Positions 1-8,547 of a DNA stretch of 19,072 nt are shown here, piece after piece. The notes under the pieces are model-generated. The model ran no database searches, was not told the DNA's origin, and saw only the letters and a list, made by a program, of their open reading frames with translations. The stretch comes from Chitinophagales bacterium. Lineage in GTDB: Bacteria > Bacteroidota > Bacteroidia > Chitinophagales > Chitinophagaceae. The DNA is taken from assembly GCA_025355935.1 (NCBI GenBank), contig JANXYS010000074.1, positions 1 through 19,072 of the forward strand, given 5' to 3'. A program made the position numbers and the translations under genes. How positions within the stretch are numbered: position 1 is the stretch's first letter; each line of letters begins with the position of its first letter.

Positions 1-628
1 CCTAGGTTTTACTGAATTAATATATAAAGCCATTCCTTATATTTTCCATCGTCTTCCTGCGCAAGAAGATTTGTACTCACTTACCAGAAATAATGCAGAA
101 CTGTATCGCAGAGATGTTTCCAGTGTGATTGATTTATCAGATTCTCCTCATTTTTCTGAAACTAAAAGACGGGTGATCAAGAAATGTACACAAGCTGGAG
201 TTATAGTGCAGGAGCAGGAAGATCTATCGGCTTATTGGTCATTATTAGAATCCGTGCTCGCTAAGTTTTCGGTAAAACCAGTACACAGCTTAGATGAAAT
301 AACAAAACTCAGAGTAAACTTCAAATCCCAGATCCGACTTTTTGAAGCAAGCCTCGACGGCGAGTTGCTGGCAGGGATACTTATTTATGACTATGGCAGG
401 GTTGTTCATACGCAATATATGGCTAATTCGATTCGGGGTAGAACTATGGGCGCTTTGGATTTCCTAAATTTTACACTAATTCATGAACAGTTTAATTCCC
501 GCAAGTTCTATAGCTTCGGAATTTCTACTGAAAAGGATGGAAAATATCTTAATGAAGGGTTGATCCAACAGAAAGAAAGGATGGGCGGCAGGGCAGTTGT
601 ACACGATTTTTATAAAATAACTTTATAA
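1..628 (+). CDS. GNAT/FemAB-like acyltransferase, 5'-truncated, probable sugar-amine N-acyltransferase
   Basis: The frame is open from base 2 to the TAA at 626-628, so the start lies left of the window. A TTG at 71 is in frame, but nothing supports it as the true start. The C-terminal part has the look of an acetyltransferase fold: a strand run RLFEASLDGELLAGILIYDY, then a segment rich in small residues (SIRGRTMGALDFLNF) and a final KERMGGRAVVHDFYKITL strand. This resembles GNAT/FemAB-type (Acetyltransf_6-like) enzymes found beside sugar aminotransferases in Bacteroidota polysaccharide loci. Its stop overlaps the ATG of the downstream aminotransferase by one base (TAATG), indicating coupled translation. 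I infer that it acylates the 3-amino group made by that aminotransferase. The family call is moderately sure; the substrate is inferred from context only. Confidence 0.6.
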   Translation, partial: LGFTELIYKAIPYIFHRLPAQEDLYSLTRNNAELYRRDVSSVIDLSDSPHFSETKRRVIKKCTQAGVIVQEQEDLSAYWSLLESVLAKFSVKPVHSLDEITKLRVNFKSQIRLFEASLDGELLAGILIYDYGRVVHTQYMANSIRGRTMGALDFLNFTLIHEQFNSRKFYSFGISTEKDGKYLNEGLIQQKERMGGRAVVHDFYKITL

Positions 629-1749
629 TGACAATACCTTTTCTTTCGTTTGATGTGATGCACGGGCCCATAAAAAAGGCTTTGAGGGAGGCTTTTAACG
701 AGGTGCTTGATAGCAATTCTTTTATAATGGGCAAACAGGTTGAGTTGTTCGAATCTTCTTATGCTGCTTTTAACAAGGTTAGTGAATGCGTAGGTGTAAG
801 CAATGGACTGGATGCTATACAACTTTCACTGGAAGTTCTGGGGGTTGGTAAAGGAGATGAGGTTATTGTTCCGTCAAATACATATATAGCAACTTTATTG
901 GCAGTTTCCTTTGTCGGGGCGAAACCCGTATTAGTGGAGCCTGATATTAATACATATAATATCGATGTAACTAAAATTGAATCGGCAATTTCGGATTTAA
1001 CCCGTGCTATTATTCCCGTGCACTTGTACGGCCGGGCTTGCGAGATGGATGCAATTATGCGAATCTCGGAAAAGCATAATTTGTTTGTAATAGAAGATAA
1101 TGCACAGGCGCACGGTGCCGTAACAGGGGAAGGACAAACTGGTAGTTTTGGGCATATGAATGCAACAAGTTTTTACCCTGGAAAAAACCTTGGTGCGCTT
1201 GGCGATGCAGGTGCGGTTACTACTAATCATGAGCAATATGCTGCAAAAGCAAGAGTCTTGCGTAATTATGGCTCGCAAAAGAAATATTACAATGAAGTGA
1301 TCGGGCATAACATGCGCCTTGATGAATTGCAGGCTGCTTTGTTAAATGTGAAGCTGAAAGAATTGCCACGCTGGACTTTTCAAAGAAAAGAAATTGCCGG
1401 ATGGTACAATGAATTCCTTAGACCTGTGGAAGAACTGGTTCTGCCTGTCAGCACGTCTTTGGATGCTCATGTTTATCACCTTTATGTTATTCGTACATCC
1501 CTCCGTGACGATTTGCAGGCATGGCTACATAACGCAGGCATTGGCACTCTAATACACTATCCTGTTCCTCCCCATTTACAAAAAGCGTATAAAAATCTTG
1601 GCTTTCAAAAAGGAGATTTTCCCATTGCTGAAGAAATCGCAAATACATGTTTAAGTCTGCCTCTCTGGCCCGGCATGGTAAAAAAGGATGTGGAGCAAGT
1701 AGCAAAAAGCATACAGGCGTTTTTTATTTCTGTAAAGAAGACAGTTTAA
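628..1749 (+). CDS. DegT/DnrJ/EryC1/StrS aminotransferase, FdtB/QdtB-like (dTDP-3-keto-6-deoxyhexose 3-aminotransferase)
   Basis: A 373-residue PLP-dependent fold-type I sugar aminotransferase of full family length. It has the N-terminal substrate loop with NSFIMGKQVE, the SNGLDAIQL cofactor-phosphate region near 58-66, the PLP-pyridine aspartate in VIEDNAQAHG (D157) and the Schiff-base lysine in SFYPGKNLGALGD (K186). The last motif, with GHNMRLDELQAA near 227-238, is typical of the FdtB/QdtB group, which transfers amino nitrogen to C3 of dTDP-3-keto-6-deoxyhexose to give dTDP-Fuc3N or dTDP-Qui3N. The ATG overlaps the stop of the upstream acyltransferase, and a flippase follows 21 bases after the stop. 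The usual partner 3,4-ketoisomerase (FdtA/QdtA) and RmlA/RmlB are not in this window and may lie upstream. The family is certain; C3 regiochemistry and Fuc versus Qui configuration are inferences. Confidence 0.85.
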   Translation: MTIPFLSFDVMHGPIKKALREAFNEVLDSNSFIMGKQVELFESSYAAFNKVSECVGVSNGLDAIQLSLEVLGVGKGDEVIVPSNTYIATLLAVSFVGAKPVLVEPDINTYNIDVTKIESAISDLTRAIIPVHLYGRACEMDAIMRISEKHNLFVIEDNAQAHGAVTGEGQTGSFGHMNATSFYPGKNLGALGDAGAVTTNHEQYAAKARVLRNYGSQKKYYNEVIGHNMRLDELQAALLNVKLKELPRWTFQRKEIAGWYNEFLRPVEELVLPVSTSLDAHVYHLYVIRTSLRDDLQAWLHNAGIGTLIHYPVPPHLQKAYKNLGFQKGDFPIAEEIANTCLSLPLWPGMVKKDVEQVAKSIQAFFISVKKTV

Positions 1750-1770
1750 TTTCTTTAATAAACGGACGGA

Positions 1771-3009
1771 GTGAATTTAGTTAAGACAAGCTTTTATACT
1801 TCCATAGCAACGGCAATAAGTTTTATCAGTGGTTTTATTGTTACTAAGGTTGTAGCTGTACAGATAGGTCCTGCGGGTATGGCATACCTCGGCCAGTTTC
1901 AGAACACAGCATCTATACTTACGATGCTTGCAACCGGAGCAATTTCCAGTGGCGTTGTAAAATACCTGGCGCAGTACAGCTCTGATCCTGAAAAACGGCA
2001 ACAAATTATCAATACAGCCTGCCTGATAGTGTTTTGCTGTTCTCTGCTGGTGTCTGTATTAGTTATGGGTGCAAGTGGATATTTATCGCTTGCGGCATTT
2101 CAAACAAAAGATTTTTGGATTGTCTATTTTCTCTTTGGATTATTCACAATGACACTTTCATTTAATATAATCTTTGCGGCCATTTTAAATGGACTTAATG
2201 AAATAAAAAGGTTTACAATAATAAATATTTTAAGTTCTGTTATTGGGATTGGCTTAACCATACTATTTGCACTTTACTTCGGAGTTAAAGGCGTCCTCAT
2301 CTCAAGCACCGCTTTATCAGTTTTAATCTTTACGATGCATATATATGCACTTAAGGATGCGGGAATTCACTGGCGACCCAATTTCAAAAAATGGGATTTC
2401 ACGGTGGTGAAATTATTACTTGGATTTACCATTATGGCGATGGTAAGCGGATTCCTTGTACCCGCAATACAGATCTTTGTTCGGGATAAAATTATTCATG
2501 ATTTCACGTTACAGGAAGCTGGCTTTTGGCAGGCGGTAACTCGGATATCGGATTATTACCTTGGGTTCATCACGCTTGTGCTGGGCGTGTATTATATGCC
2601 TAAATTATCTGCGTTACAAACGAAGCCGGAATTGAGAAGCGAAATCTTTAAAGCGTACAAGATCGTAATGCCTGTAGTATCGGCACTTGCCTTGATAATA
2701 TGGCTACTTCGTGACTTGATCATTTATATTTTGTTCAGTCCATCATTTGAACCGATGAAGCCTTTGTTCACATACCAGCTGATAGGTGATGTATTTAAAA
2801 TCGGCAGCTGGTTATTGGCAAACCTAATGGTTGCAAAAGCAATGGTGAAAGTATATATTATCACTGAGTTTGTGTTTGCGACGACATATGTGCTGTTTTG
2901 TTTTTTCCTGATCAACCGCTTTGGAGTGATTGGCGCGACCTATGGATTCTGTATTAATTATCTTTTGTATTGGATAGTAATGTTTTTTATCATGAAAAGA
3001 AAAATATGA
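1771..3009 (+). CDS. Wzx-type lipid-linked oligosaccharide flippase (O-antigen translocase)
   Basis: A 412-residue polytopic inner-membrane protein made almost entirely of hydrophobic segments, consistent with about 12 helices of the MATE/MOP exporter superfamily. The N-terminus (SFYTSIATAISFISGFIVTK, then a VGP-like turn IGPAGMAYLGQFQN) matches WzxE/RfbX-type translocases, which flip undecaprenyl-diphosphate-linked repeat units to the periplasm. The start is GTG at 1771. This places the first helix where the family has it, and a purine-rich GGACGGAG sits directly in front, although it abuts the start more closely than a normal Shine-Dalgarno. The TGA overlaps the next gene's ATG (ATGA, 3006-3009). 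It is the only flippase in the window, so it probably serves the whole locus and implies a Wzx/Wzy-dependent pathway. Confidence 0.88.
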   Translation: MNLVKTSFYTSIATAISFISGFIVTKVVAVQIGPAGMAYLGQFQNTASILTMLATGAISSGVVKYLAQYSSDPEKRQQIINTACLIVFCCSLLVSVLVMGASGYLSLAAFQTKDFWIVYFLFGLFTMTLSFNIIFAAILNGLNEIKRFTIINILSSVIGIGLTILFALYFGVKGVLISSTALSVLIFTMHIYALKDAGIHWRPNFKKWDFTVVKLLLGFTIMAMVSGFLVPAIQIFVRDKIIHDFTLQEAGFWQAVTRISDYYLGFITLVLGVYYMPKLSALQTKPELRSEIFKAYKIVMPVVSALALIIWLLRDLIIYILFSPSFEPMKPLFTYQLIGDVFKIGSWLLANLMVAKAMVKVYIITEFVFATTYVLFCFFLINRFGVIGATYGFCINYLLYWIVMFFIMKRKI

Positions 3010-4229
3010 CTAAACGTTTTTGTTTTTATTCGGGTTATCGTGATTTAAAAGGTGGCTATACTACACTACTGCTTACCCTTATAACTGAGCTTCGCAACCA
3101 GCAACAGGAAGTAGTACTTATAAACTATGAAAATGGCCTGATAGCAAGGGAGCTTGCGCGTAATAATATCAAGATAACTATTCTTGATCTCGACACGATT
3201 ATATGGAAAGACATACATCAGATAATATTTTCCACCGATATTTTTATAATTACCGCCTTTGACGAAATATACCGCCACATTATGCCAGTAAACCCTGTCA
3301 TAATATTTTATGACATCAATGATTTTATCACCGGTATAAGCAACTATAAGTTCGGTATTAAATTTCCTTCGCTCGGCAGAAAATTAATCAGGCAACTTCA
3401 GGTCAATCGAAGCCTCTGGTTTATGGACGATACGGGAATGTTTAATTTGGTAAGCGATTTTAACCTTCAAATTGATGATCCTGTGTTTGTTCCGATCCCG
3501 GTTATTGTACCTCGGGATAATTTTTATATGAATCGCAAAGTCTCCTCGACTGACGTTCTGAAGCTAACTTATATAGGAAGAAGTGTTGACTGGAAAATGA
3601 AACCGCTTAACAAAATACTTTCAGATATAGTTAAGGTAAAAAGCCTAAAGGAAATACTTTTCACCGTTGTAGTTGATGATGCCATGGCGATGAAAGAACT
3701 GATTGATCTTAGCAAATTCAAGGATATATGCAACTTTAATCTAAAAATTATTGAGAACTTAAACCCTTCAGATATTAATGATTTTTTAATGCAACATTCA
3801 GATCTTCACTTTGCGATGGGCACGGCGGCACTGGATGCTGCAAAACTTGGGATACCGACGATAGTAATGGATTATTCACCAAAAGACTTGCCGGATAATT
3901 ATACTTACAGCTGGTTATTCGAAGTGAAAGATTTTAGCCTGGGTAAAAATCTGCTGAAAAGGTCTGCCTTACCAGGATCATCTATGAAAGAGCTTTTGGA
4001 TAGAGTGAACAGTGATCCGTTATTCATTATGCAGGTATCCTCGCAGTCGCACGATTATGTTTTAAATTCGCATGATGTAAAAAATATTGTTAACGAGATT
4101 ATTAAACTGAGCGCAAAGGCCGGCTTTAGGTTGCAAGAATCCTGTAAGTATATTCCATATTATTTTAAGGCACACCGACTTATCAAAGCCATCGCCGGTG
4201 CATTGTATAACAATAAAGCCACCCGATGA
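3006..4229 (+). CDS. Divergent GT-B-fold glycosyltransferase, family uncertain
   Basis: A 407-residue protein when started at the ATG at 3006, which overlaps the flippase stop by four bases (ATGA). An upstream in-frame TTG at 2970 would add 12 residues inside the flippase gene and is less likely. The layout fits GT-B: an N-terminal Rossmann-like half beginning RFCFYSGYRDLKGGYTTLLL, where the glycine-rich loop typical of GT4 donors is altered, and a C-terminal half opening with LTYIGRSVDWKMKP near residues 188-200. The donor-site region reads FAMGTAALDAAKLGIPTIVM near 269-288. It lacks the E-x7-E motif usual in GT4, although the G-I-P-T-I-V turn after it is preserved. It probably adds one sugar to the lipid-linked repeat unit in the cytoplasm. 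Donor and acceptor cannot be predicted. A non-catalytic GT-B paralogue is possible. Confidence 0.6.
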   Translation: MTKRFCFYSGYRDLKGGYTTLLLTLITELRNQQQEVVLINYENGLIARELARNNIKITILDLDTIIWKDIHQIIFSTDIFIITAFDEIYRHIMPVNPVIIFYDINDFITGISNYKFGIKFPSLGRKLIRQLQVNRSLWFMDDTGMFNLVSDFNLQIDDPVFVPIPVIVPRDNFYMNRKVSSTDVLKLTYIGRSVDWKMKPLNKILSDIVKVKSLKEILFTVVVDDAMAMKELIDLSKFKDICNFNLKIIENLNPSDINDFLMQHSDLHFAMGTAALDAAKLGIPTIVMDYSPKDLPDNYTYSWLFEVKDFSLGKNLLKRSALPGSSMKELLDRVNSDPLFIMQVSSQSHDYVLNSHDVKNIVNEIIKLSAKAGFRLQESCKYIPYYFKAHRLIKAIAGALYNNKATR

Positions 4230-5308
4230 AAAGAACGTTGCTTCATATAATTTATGACTTGAAAAGGGGAGGTGCAGAAACTGTTTTAGTGAGCGCGGTG
4301 AGCGAGCTTACCGAATACAATCATGTAATTGTAACCCTTTTCGAAGGATATGAGTTTGATGAGGCATTTCAAAGAAAACATACGGTGATATGTCTTTCAG
4401 TCAGGCATTTTACTTTAATTCCACTTTATTATTTCCGGTATAGAAGGTTACTCAAAAAATACGATGTCAGTCTCGTTAGTTCGCATCTGTTCTGGCCTAC
4501 TTTCCTTGCTCGTATAGCAACCCCTGCAAGCATTCCACTGGTAACAATGATACATACCTATGTGGCCGATTCGGTAGAGTATAAAAAGGGAATTATAAGA
4601 TGGCTCGAAAAGATTAGTTACCGCATGCATAAAACCTATATGCTAGCAGCGTCTAAAGGCGCACTCGATGAATATTTTTCTTTTTTAAAATTAAAGCCGT
4701 TTAAAGCTATTCCTTTATACACTTTTGTCGACCCGCGTATTTTCAAAAGTCAGAACATCGGCGGACCCACCCACAGAGGTATTAAAATGATAAGTGTGGG
4801 TCGTTTAACCGTTCAAAAAAATCATCAATACACTATAGAGGCTTTTAAAAATTTGAAAAATGAGCTGGTCAGCCTGGACATATATGGTATGGGGGATCGT
4901 TATGATATACTAACCTCACAGATCAATGAAACTGGCGTTGCGGTAAATTTAAAAGGAAGGGTAAGTAATATCAACGAACTGATTAACCGTTACGATCTAT
5001 TCATTATGCCATCGCTCTATGAAGGGTTTTCACTTGCCGTACTCGAAGCAATGGCAATGGGGATGCCAATGATGCTAAGTGACACTCCCTCATTCCGGGA
5101 ACAATGTGGGGATACAGCTATTTATTTTTCACTCACAAACCCGGATGACTTTGTAGAAAAGTTTAGAAAACTAAAAAGTGACCCAGCCCAAATGAAAAAC
5201 TTAGGCGCAGCTGCCCGCGATAGAGTATTAAATAATTTTACGCTGGAGCATCATATGGAAATAATCAGGGAAGTGTACAAAGAGGCATTAGGTACAGCAA
5301 AATCCTGA
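4226..5308 (+). CDS. GT4 family glycosyltransferase
   Basis: A 360-residue retaining GT-B glycosyltransferase. The N-terminal domain opens with HIIYDLKRGGAETVL, whose glycine-rich GGAE loop is a GT4 hallmark. The C-terminal donor-binding domain has ISVGRLTVQKNH near 189-200, where an Arg/Lys pair contacts the nucleotide phosphate, and the E-x7-E motif in SLYEGFSLAVLEAMAMG (E266 and E274). The gene starts at an ATG overlapping the preceding stop (ATGA, 4226-4229) and is followed 47 bases later by the amidotransferase start. It very likely transfers a hexose-type residue to the growing lipid-linked oligosaccharide at the cytoplasmic membrane face. The sugar and linkage cannot be read from the sequence. 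Confidence 0.88.
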   Translation: MKRTLLHIIYDLKRGGAETVLVSAVSELTEYNHVIVTLFEGYEFDEAFQRKHTVICLSVRHFTLIPLYYFRYRRLLKKYDVSLVSSHLFWPTFLARIATPASIPLVTMIHTYVADSVEYKKGIIRWLEKISYRMHKTYMLAASKGALDEYFSFLKLKPFKAIPLYTFVDPRIFKSQNIGGPTHRGIKMISVGRLTVQKNHQYTIEAFKNLKNELVSLDIYGMGDRYDILTSQINETGVAVNLKGRVSNINELINRYDLFIMPSLYEGFSLAVLEAMAMGMPMMLSDTPSFREQCGDTAIYFSLTNPDDFVEKFRKLKSDPAQMKNLGAAARDRVLNNFTLEHHMEIIREVYKEALGTAKS

Positions 5309-5326
5309 TCAACCATGGTTTCTTGT

Positions 5327-5334
5327 TACCTTTG
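5327..5334 (+). promoter_or_regulatory. Bacteroidota -7 promoter box (TACCTTTG) before the AsnB-like gene
   Basis: TACCTTTG followed by CGG matches the Bacteroidota TAnnTTTG -7 consensus. It lies 21 bases upstream of the ATG at 5356, in the short gap after the GT4 gene. No clear TTTG -33 box is seen at the expected distance, so this is a probable but unproven internal promoter. Confidence 0.4.
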
Positions 5335-5355
5335 CGGCTGCATAAAATATTGACT

Positions 5356-7266
5356 ATGTGTGGGATTTCAGGGTTTGTAGATTTCAAAAAAGATACTTCC
5401 CAATTGGTGTTGGAGAAGATGAATCGTATGCTGGCCCATCGAGGACCAGATGGTGAAGGATACGGCGTCTATAATGCTGATAATGCCACTGTAGGCCTGG
5501 GACATCGCCGCCTTAGCATTATTGACCTAACAACAGCTGGCAGCCAGCCCCAAACATTTGGCTCTAAACATATCACCTTTAATGGTGAAATTTATAATCA
5601 CGCTGAGATAAGGGTACTACTTGAGAGCAAGGGTCATGTGTTTCATTCGCATAGTGATACGGAAGTGATACTCCATTCTTTTGCAGAATGGGGAAACGAT
5701 GCGATACAGCACTTTATTGGAATGTTTGCGTTCGTAATATATGACGAAGCCACTAAAATACTTACGGCCTGCCGCGATCGGGCTGGTGTTAAGCCTTTAT
5801 TTTACTACTGGAAAGATGGATTATTTCTCTTCGCTTCTGAATTAAAAGCAATCCTTCAACATCCACGTTTTATAAAAGAGTTGGATCTCAATGCAGCCGC
5901 AGCGTACATGCAATTTGGATATGTACCCACACCTCACTGTATTTTTAAAAATACTATTAAACTAAAACCAGGACATTTTCTTGAGTTAAATCTCAGGGAA
6001 CAGCAGGTTAGGGAAACCCAATATTGGAATGTTTATGATGCTTATAATAAGCCGGAGTTGAAGTTAAGCCTGCCCGATGCCCTTGAAGAAACCGAAAAAT
6101 TATTAACGAACGCTTTTCAATACAGAATGGTAAGTGATGTTCCTGTAGGGGTATTTTTAAGTGGAGGATATGATAGCAGCTGCGTTACTGCCCTTCTCCA
6201 AAAAAATAATACTGAGAAAATCAAAACTTTTACCATTGGGGTGCCAGACGTAGGTTTAAATGAGGCGCCGTTTGCAAAAGAAATTGCTAATCGGCTGGGA
6301 ACAGACCATACTGAATACTATTGTACACAAAAAGAGGCGCTGGAAATTGTACCTGAACTTCCGTTTTTTTACGATGAGCCATTTGCAGACAGCAGCGCGA
6401 TCCCAACCAGCCTCGTAAGTAAAATCGCCCGCGAAAAAGTAACTGTCGCACTTTCTGCGGATGCTGGTGATGAAATTTTTGCCGGATATAATCGGTACGA
6501 TTATATTATGAAATATGGTAAAAAAATTCAAAATATCCCAAATTTTCTAAGGAAAAGCACAGCCGCGGTTATGGACATGATACCTGCGGATTCGATCCCA
6601 GTACTCAACAAAAAATACTTATTTCATAGTCGGTATGAAAAAGTAAAGTCATTACTTAAAAACCCATCCGAACAAAATATACTTTTAAGTCTTACAAGCC
6701 AGATGGATCCCGCTTCACTTGCGTCCCTATTTAAAAGAAGTATTCATCCGCTCGTAACGGCTTTTGATAGTAAAGAATTAAAGCCGGCTTTTCACAATAC
6801 GCTTGCTTACACTATGGCCATCGATTATCAGACGTACCTGTTAGATGATATTTTGCAAAAGGTAGACAGGGCAGGTATGAGTGTAAGCCTGGAGGGGCGG
6901 GAGCCATTTCTTGATCACCGCGTTATTGAGTGGGCTGCACAATTGCCCATGAAGTACAAATACAATAACGGAAATAAAAAATTCATTATTAAGGAGATTG
7001 TACACAAATATTTGCCCAAGGAAATGATGGATAGGCCGAAAATGGGCTTCGGAATTCCTATTGCTTCCTGGCTTCAGAATGATCTTAAAAAGTTCGTAGA
7101 TCATTACCTCGATGAATCTTACATAGAAAAACAACAGGTTTTTAATAATGAGGAAATTCAACGCATTAAGAAATCTTTTTATGATGGAAAGGTCGAGCGT
7201 GCAGAAAAAATCTGGTACTTGCTGATGTTTCAGATGTGGTATGACCGATGGATGAACAATAATTAG
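5356..7266 (+). CDS. asnB: Glutamine-dependent asparagine synthase-like amidotransferase (AsnB family)
   Basis: A 636-residue two-domain protein. The ATG at 5356 is chosen because it yields MCGISGF, placing the class II amidotransferase nucleophile at Cys2 once Met is removed. A TTG at 5323 would bury that cysteine and overlaps the promoter box. The N-terminal glutaminase half (about 2-190) has AHRGPDGEG, GHRRLSIIDL and NGEIYNH. The synthetase half carries the PP-loop ATP-pyrophosphatase motif LSGGYDSS near 268-275, ALSADAGDEIFAGYNRY and SLEGREPFLDHR. The family turns aspartate plus glutamine-derived ammonia and ATP into asparagine. In polysaccharide loci AsnB-like paralogues are usually thought to amidate a carboxylated sugar such as a uronic acid. 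All active-site residues I can identify are present. Whether the acceptor is aspartate or a sugar acid is undecided, and no uronate-forming gene is in the window. Confidence 0.85.
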   Translation: MCGISGFVDFKKDTSQLVLEKMNRMLAHRGPDGEGYGVYNADNATVGLGHRRLSIIDLTTAGSQPQTFGSKHITFNGEIYNHAEIRVLLESKGHVFHSHSDTEVILHSFAEWGNDAIQHFIGMFAFVIYDEATKILTACRDRAGVKPLFYYWKDGLFLFASELKAILQHPRFIKELDLNAAAAYMQFGYVPTPHCIFKNTIKLKPGHFLELNLREQQVRETQYWNVYDAYNKPELKLSLPDALEETEKLLTNAFQYRMVSDVPVGVFLSGGYDSSCVTALLQKNNTEKIKTFTIGVPDVGLNEAPFAKEIANRLGTDHTEYYCTQKEALEIVPELPFFYDEPFADSSAIPTSLVSKIAREKVTVALSADAGDEIFAGYNRYDYIMKYGKKIQNIPNFLRKSTAAVMDMIPADSIPVLNKKYLFHSRYEKVKSLLKNPSEQNILLSLTSQMDPASLASLFKRSIHPLVTAFDSKELKPAFHNTLAYTMAIDYQTYLLDDILQKVDRAGMSVSLEGREPFLDHRVIEWAAQLPMKYKYNNGNKKFIIKEIVHKYLPKEMMDRPKMGFGIPIASWLQNDLKKFVDHYLDESYIEKQQVFNNEEIQRIKKSFYDGKVERAEKIWYLLMFQMWYDRWMNNN

Positions 7267-7296
7267 CGCTTCCGATATCTTAAAACATTTTACAGT

Positions 7297-8529
7297 TTGA
7301 TTACTTCAAAACGCGTTCTTTTTATATCATATGATGGCATGACTGACCCCTTGGGTCAAAGCCAGGTAATCCCCTATCTTTTAGGATTATCTAAAGTAGG
7401 CTACGAATTTTATTTACTTAGTTGCGAAAAGGAACATGTATTTGAAAAAAATCGCCCTCTTGTCGAACGTATGCTTATCGGTTCAGGGATACACTGGATC
7501 CCACTAAAATATACAAAACGGCCTCCCGTACTTTCGACAGTTATTGATATCTTAAAACTCAGAAGAGCAGCGGCTCGCATTCATAAAGAAGTTGGTTTAA
7601 GTATGGTTCATACCCGTCCGGGAATCCCGGCACTTGTCGGGTTGTACTTAAAAAAAAAGCATGGTATTAAGTTCTTAAATGATATCAGGGAATTTTATGC
7701 TGATAGCCGGGTAGATGGTAACATGTGGAATAAGCGCAACTTTCTTTTTAAAGTTATCTACGATTTCTTCAAAAAACAGGAATTACAACAGGTTGAAAAG
7801 AGTGATGGTATAGTATGCCTTACAATTGCTGCACAAAAGATAATCCGGTCATGGACGGCATATAACCATTATGTACCACTGGAAGTAATACCCTGTAGCG
7901 TAGATCTACAACTTTTTGACTCTACCAGATTTGATACGGTCGATCGTGCTACGACCCGGAAAAAACTTTGCATTGATCCGGAAGACATGGTGATTGCCTA
8001 TCTTGGTTCAATAGGCGGTTGGTACATGACCGAGGAAATGCTCCGTTTTTGTAAGTACTTGTCAGACCGAATCGCCAGGGTCAAATTTTTGTTTATTTCT
8101 CCTCACCAACACGACCAAATATTGCGATACGCCTCTTCACATGGTATTGAACCCGATAAGATAATTGTTACCAGCGCCTCAAGGCTGGAAGTGCCTCATT
8201 ACCTTTCAGTGAGCAATTACTCAATTTTCTTTATTACTCCCTGCTACTCAAAATTATCATCGTCACCCACTAAACATGGAGAATTGATGTCTATGGGAAT
8301 ACCTGTTATAACGAATGCCGGCGTTGGGGATGTGAAGGAGATTGTTGAAGCTTATTCAGGAGGCATTGTCTTAGAAAATTTTACAGATCAGGAATTTAAT
8401 AGGGCAGTTGAAATAATTATAAGTAGAAAATTTAACCCGGAAGAAATTAGGCAGGGTGCCGTTGAAGTCTATTCACTTGATCAGGCCATTGACCGCTATC
8501 AAAAAATTTACGAGGAAACTTTGCTATAA
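7297..8529 (+). CDS. GT4-like glycosyltransferase with TTG start
   Basis: A 410-residue GT-B enzyme. The frame is open upstream only to the TAG at 7264, with no ATG or GTG there. The first internal ATG (codon 15) would cut off the first beta strand KRVLFISYDGM, so TTG at 7297 is the best start. The N-terminal half has the loop YDGMTDPLGQSQVIPYLLGL and HTRPGIPALVG. The C-terminal half has AYLGSIGGWYMTEEML near 234-249 and SSPTKHGELMSMGIPVITNAG near 322-342, a K-x2-E variant of the GT4 donor site ending in the usual G-x-P-V-I turn. It lies 30 bases after the amidotransferase stop and probably ends the left operon. It faces the minus-strand methyltransferase gene with only 18 bases between stops. 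Sugar specificity is unknown. Confidence 0.8.
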   Translation: MITSKRVLFISYDGMTDPLGQSQVIPYLLGLSKVGYEFYLLSCEKEHVFEKNRPLVERMLIGSGIHWIPLKYTKRPPVLSTVIDILKLRRAAARIHKEVGLSMVHTRPGIPALVGLYLKKKHGIKFLNDIREFYADSRVDGNMWNKRNFLFKVIYDFFKKQELQQVEKSDGIVCLTIAAQKIIRSWTAYNHYVPLEVIPCSVDLQLFDSTRFDTVDRATTRKKLCIDPEDMVIAYLGSIGGWYMTEEMLRFCKYLSDRIARVKFLFISPHQHDQILRYASSHGIEPDKIIVTSASRLEVPHYLSVSNYSIFFITPCYSKLSSSPTKHGELMSMGIPVITNAGVGDVKEIVEAYSGGIVLENFTDQEFNRAVEIIISRKFNPEEIRQGAVEVYSLDQAIDRYQKIYEETLL

Positions 8530-8547
8530 CGGTTTAAGAAACCCGTA

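Noticed and set aside
5323..5355. Upstream TTG start for the AsnB-like gene
   Set aside because: It would put 11 residues before the catalytic Cys2 and overlaps the promoter box; ATG 5356 gives the canonical MCGI start.
6841..7161. 106-codon antisense open frame inside the AsnB-like gene
   Set aside because: The plus strand here encodes conserved synthetase motifs; the antisense translation is low-complexity and unlike any family.
8529..8547. Small hairpin GGTTT-AAG-AAACC between the convergent genes as a bidirectional terminator
   Set aside because: The stem is only five pairs and the T-run starts 11 bases later on the plus strand; too weak to call.
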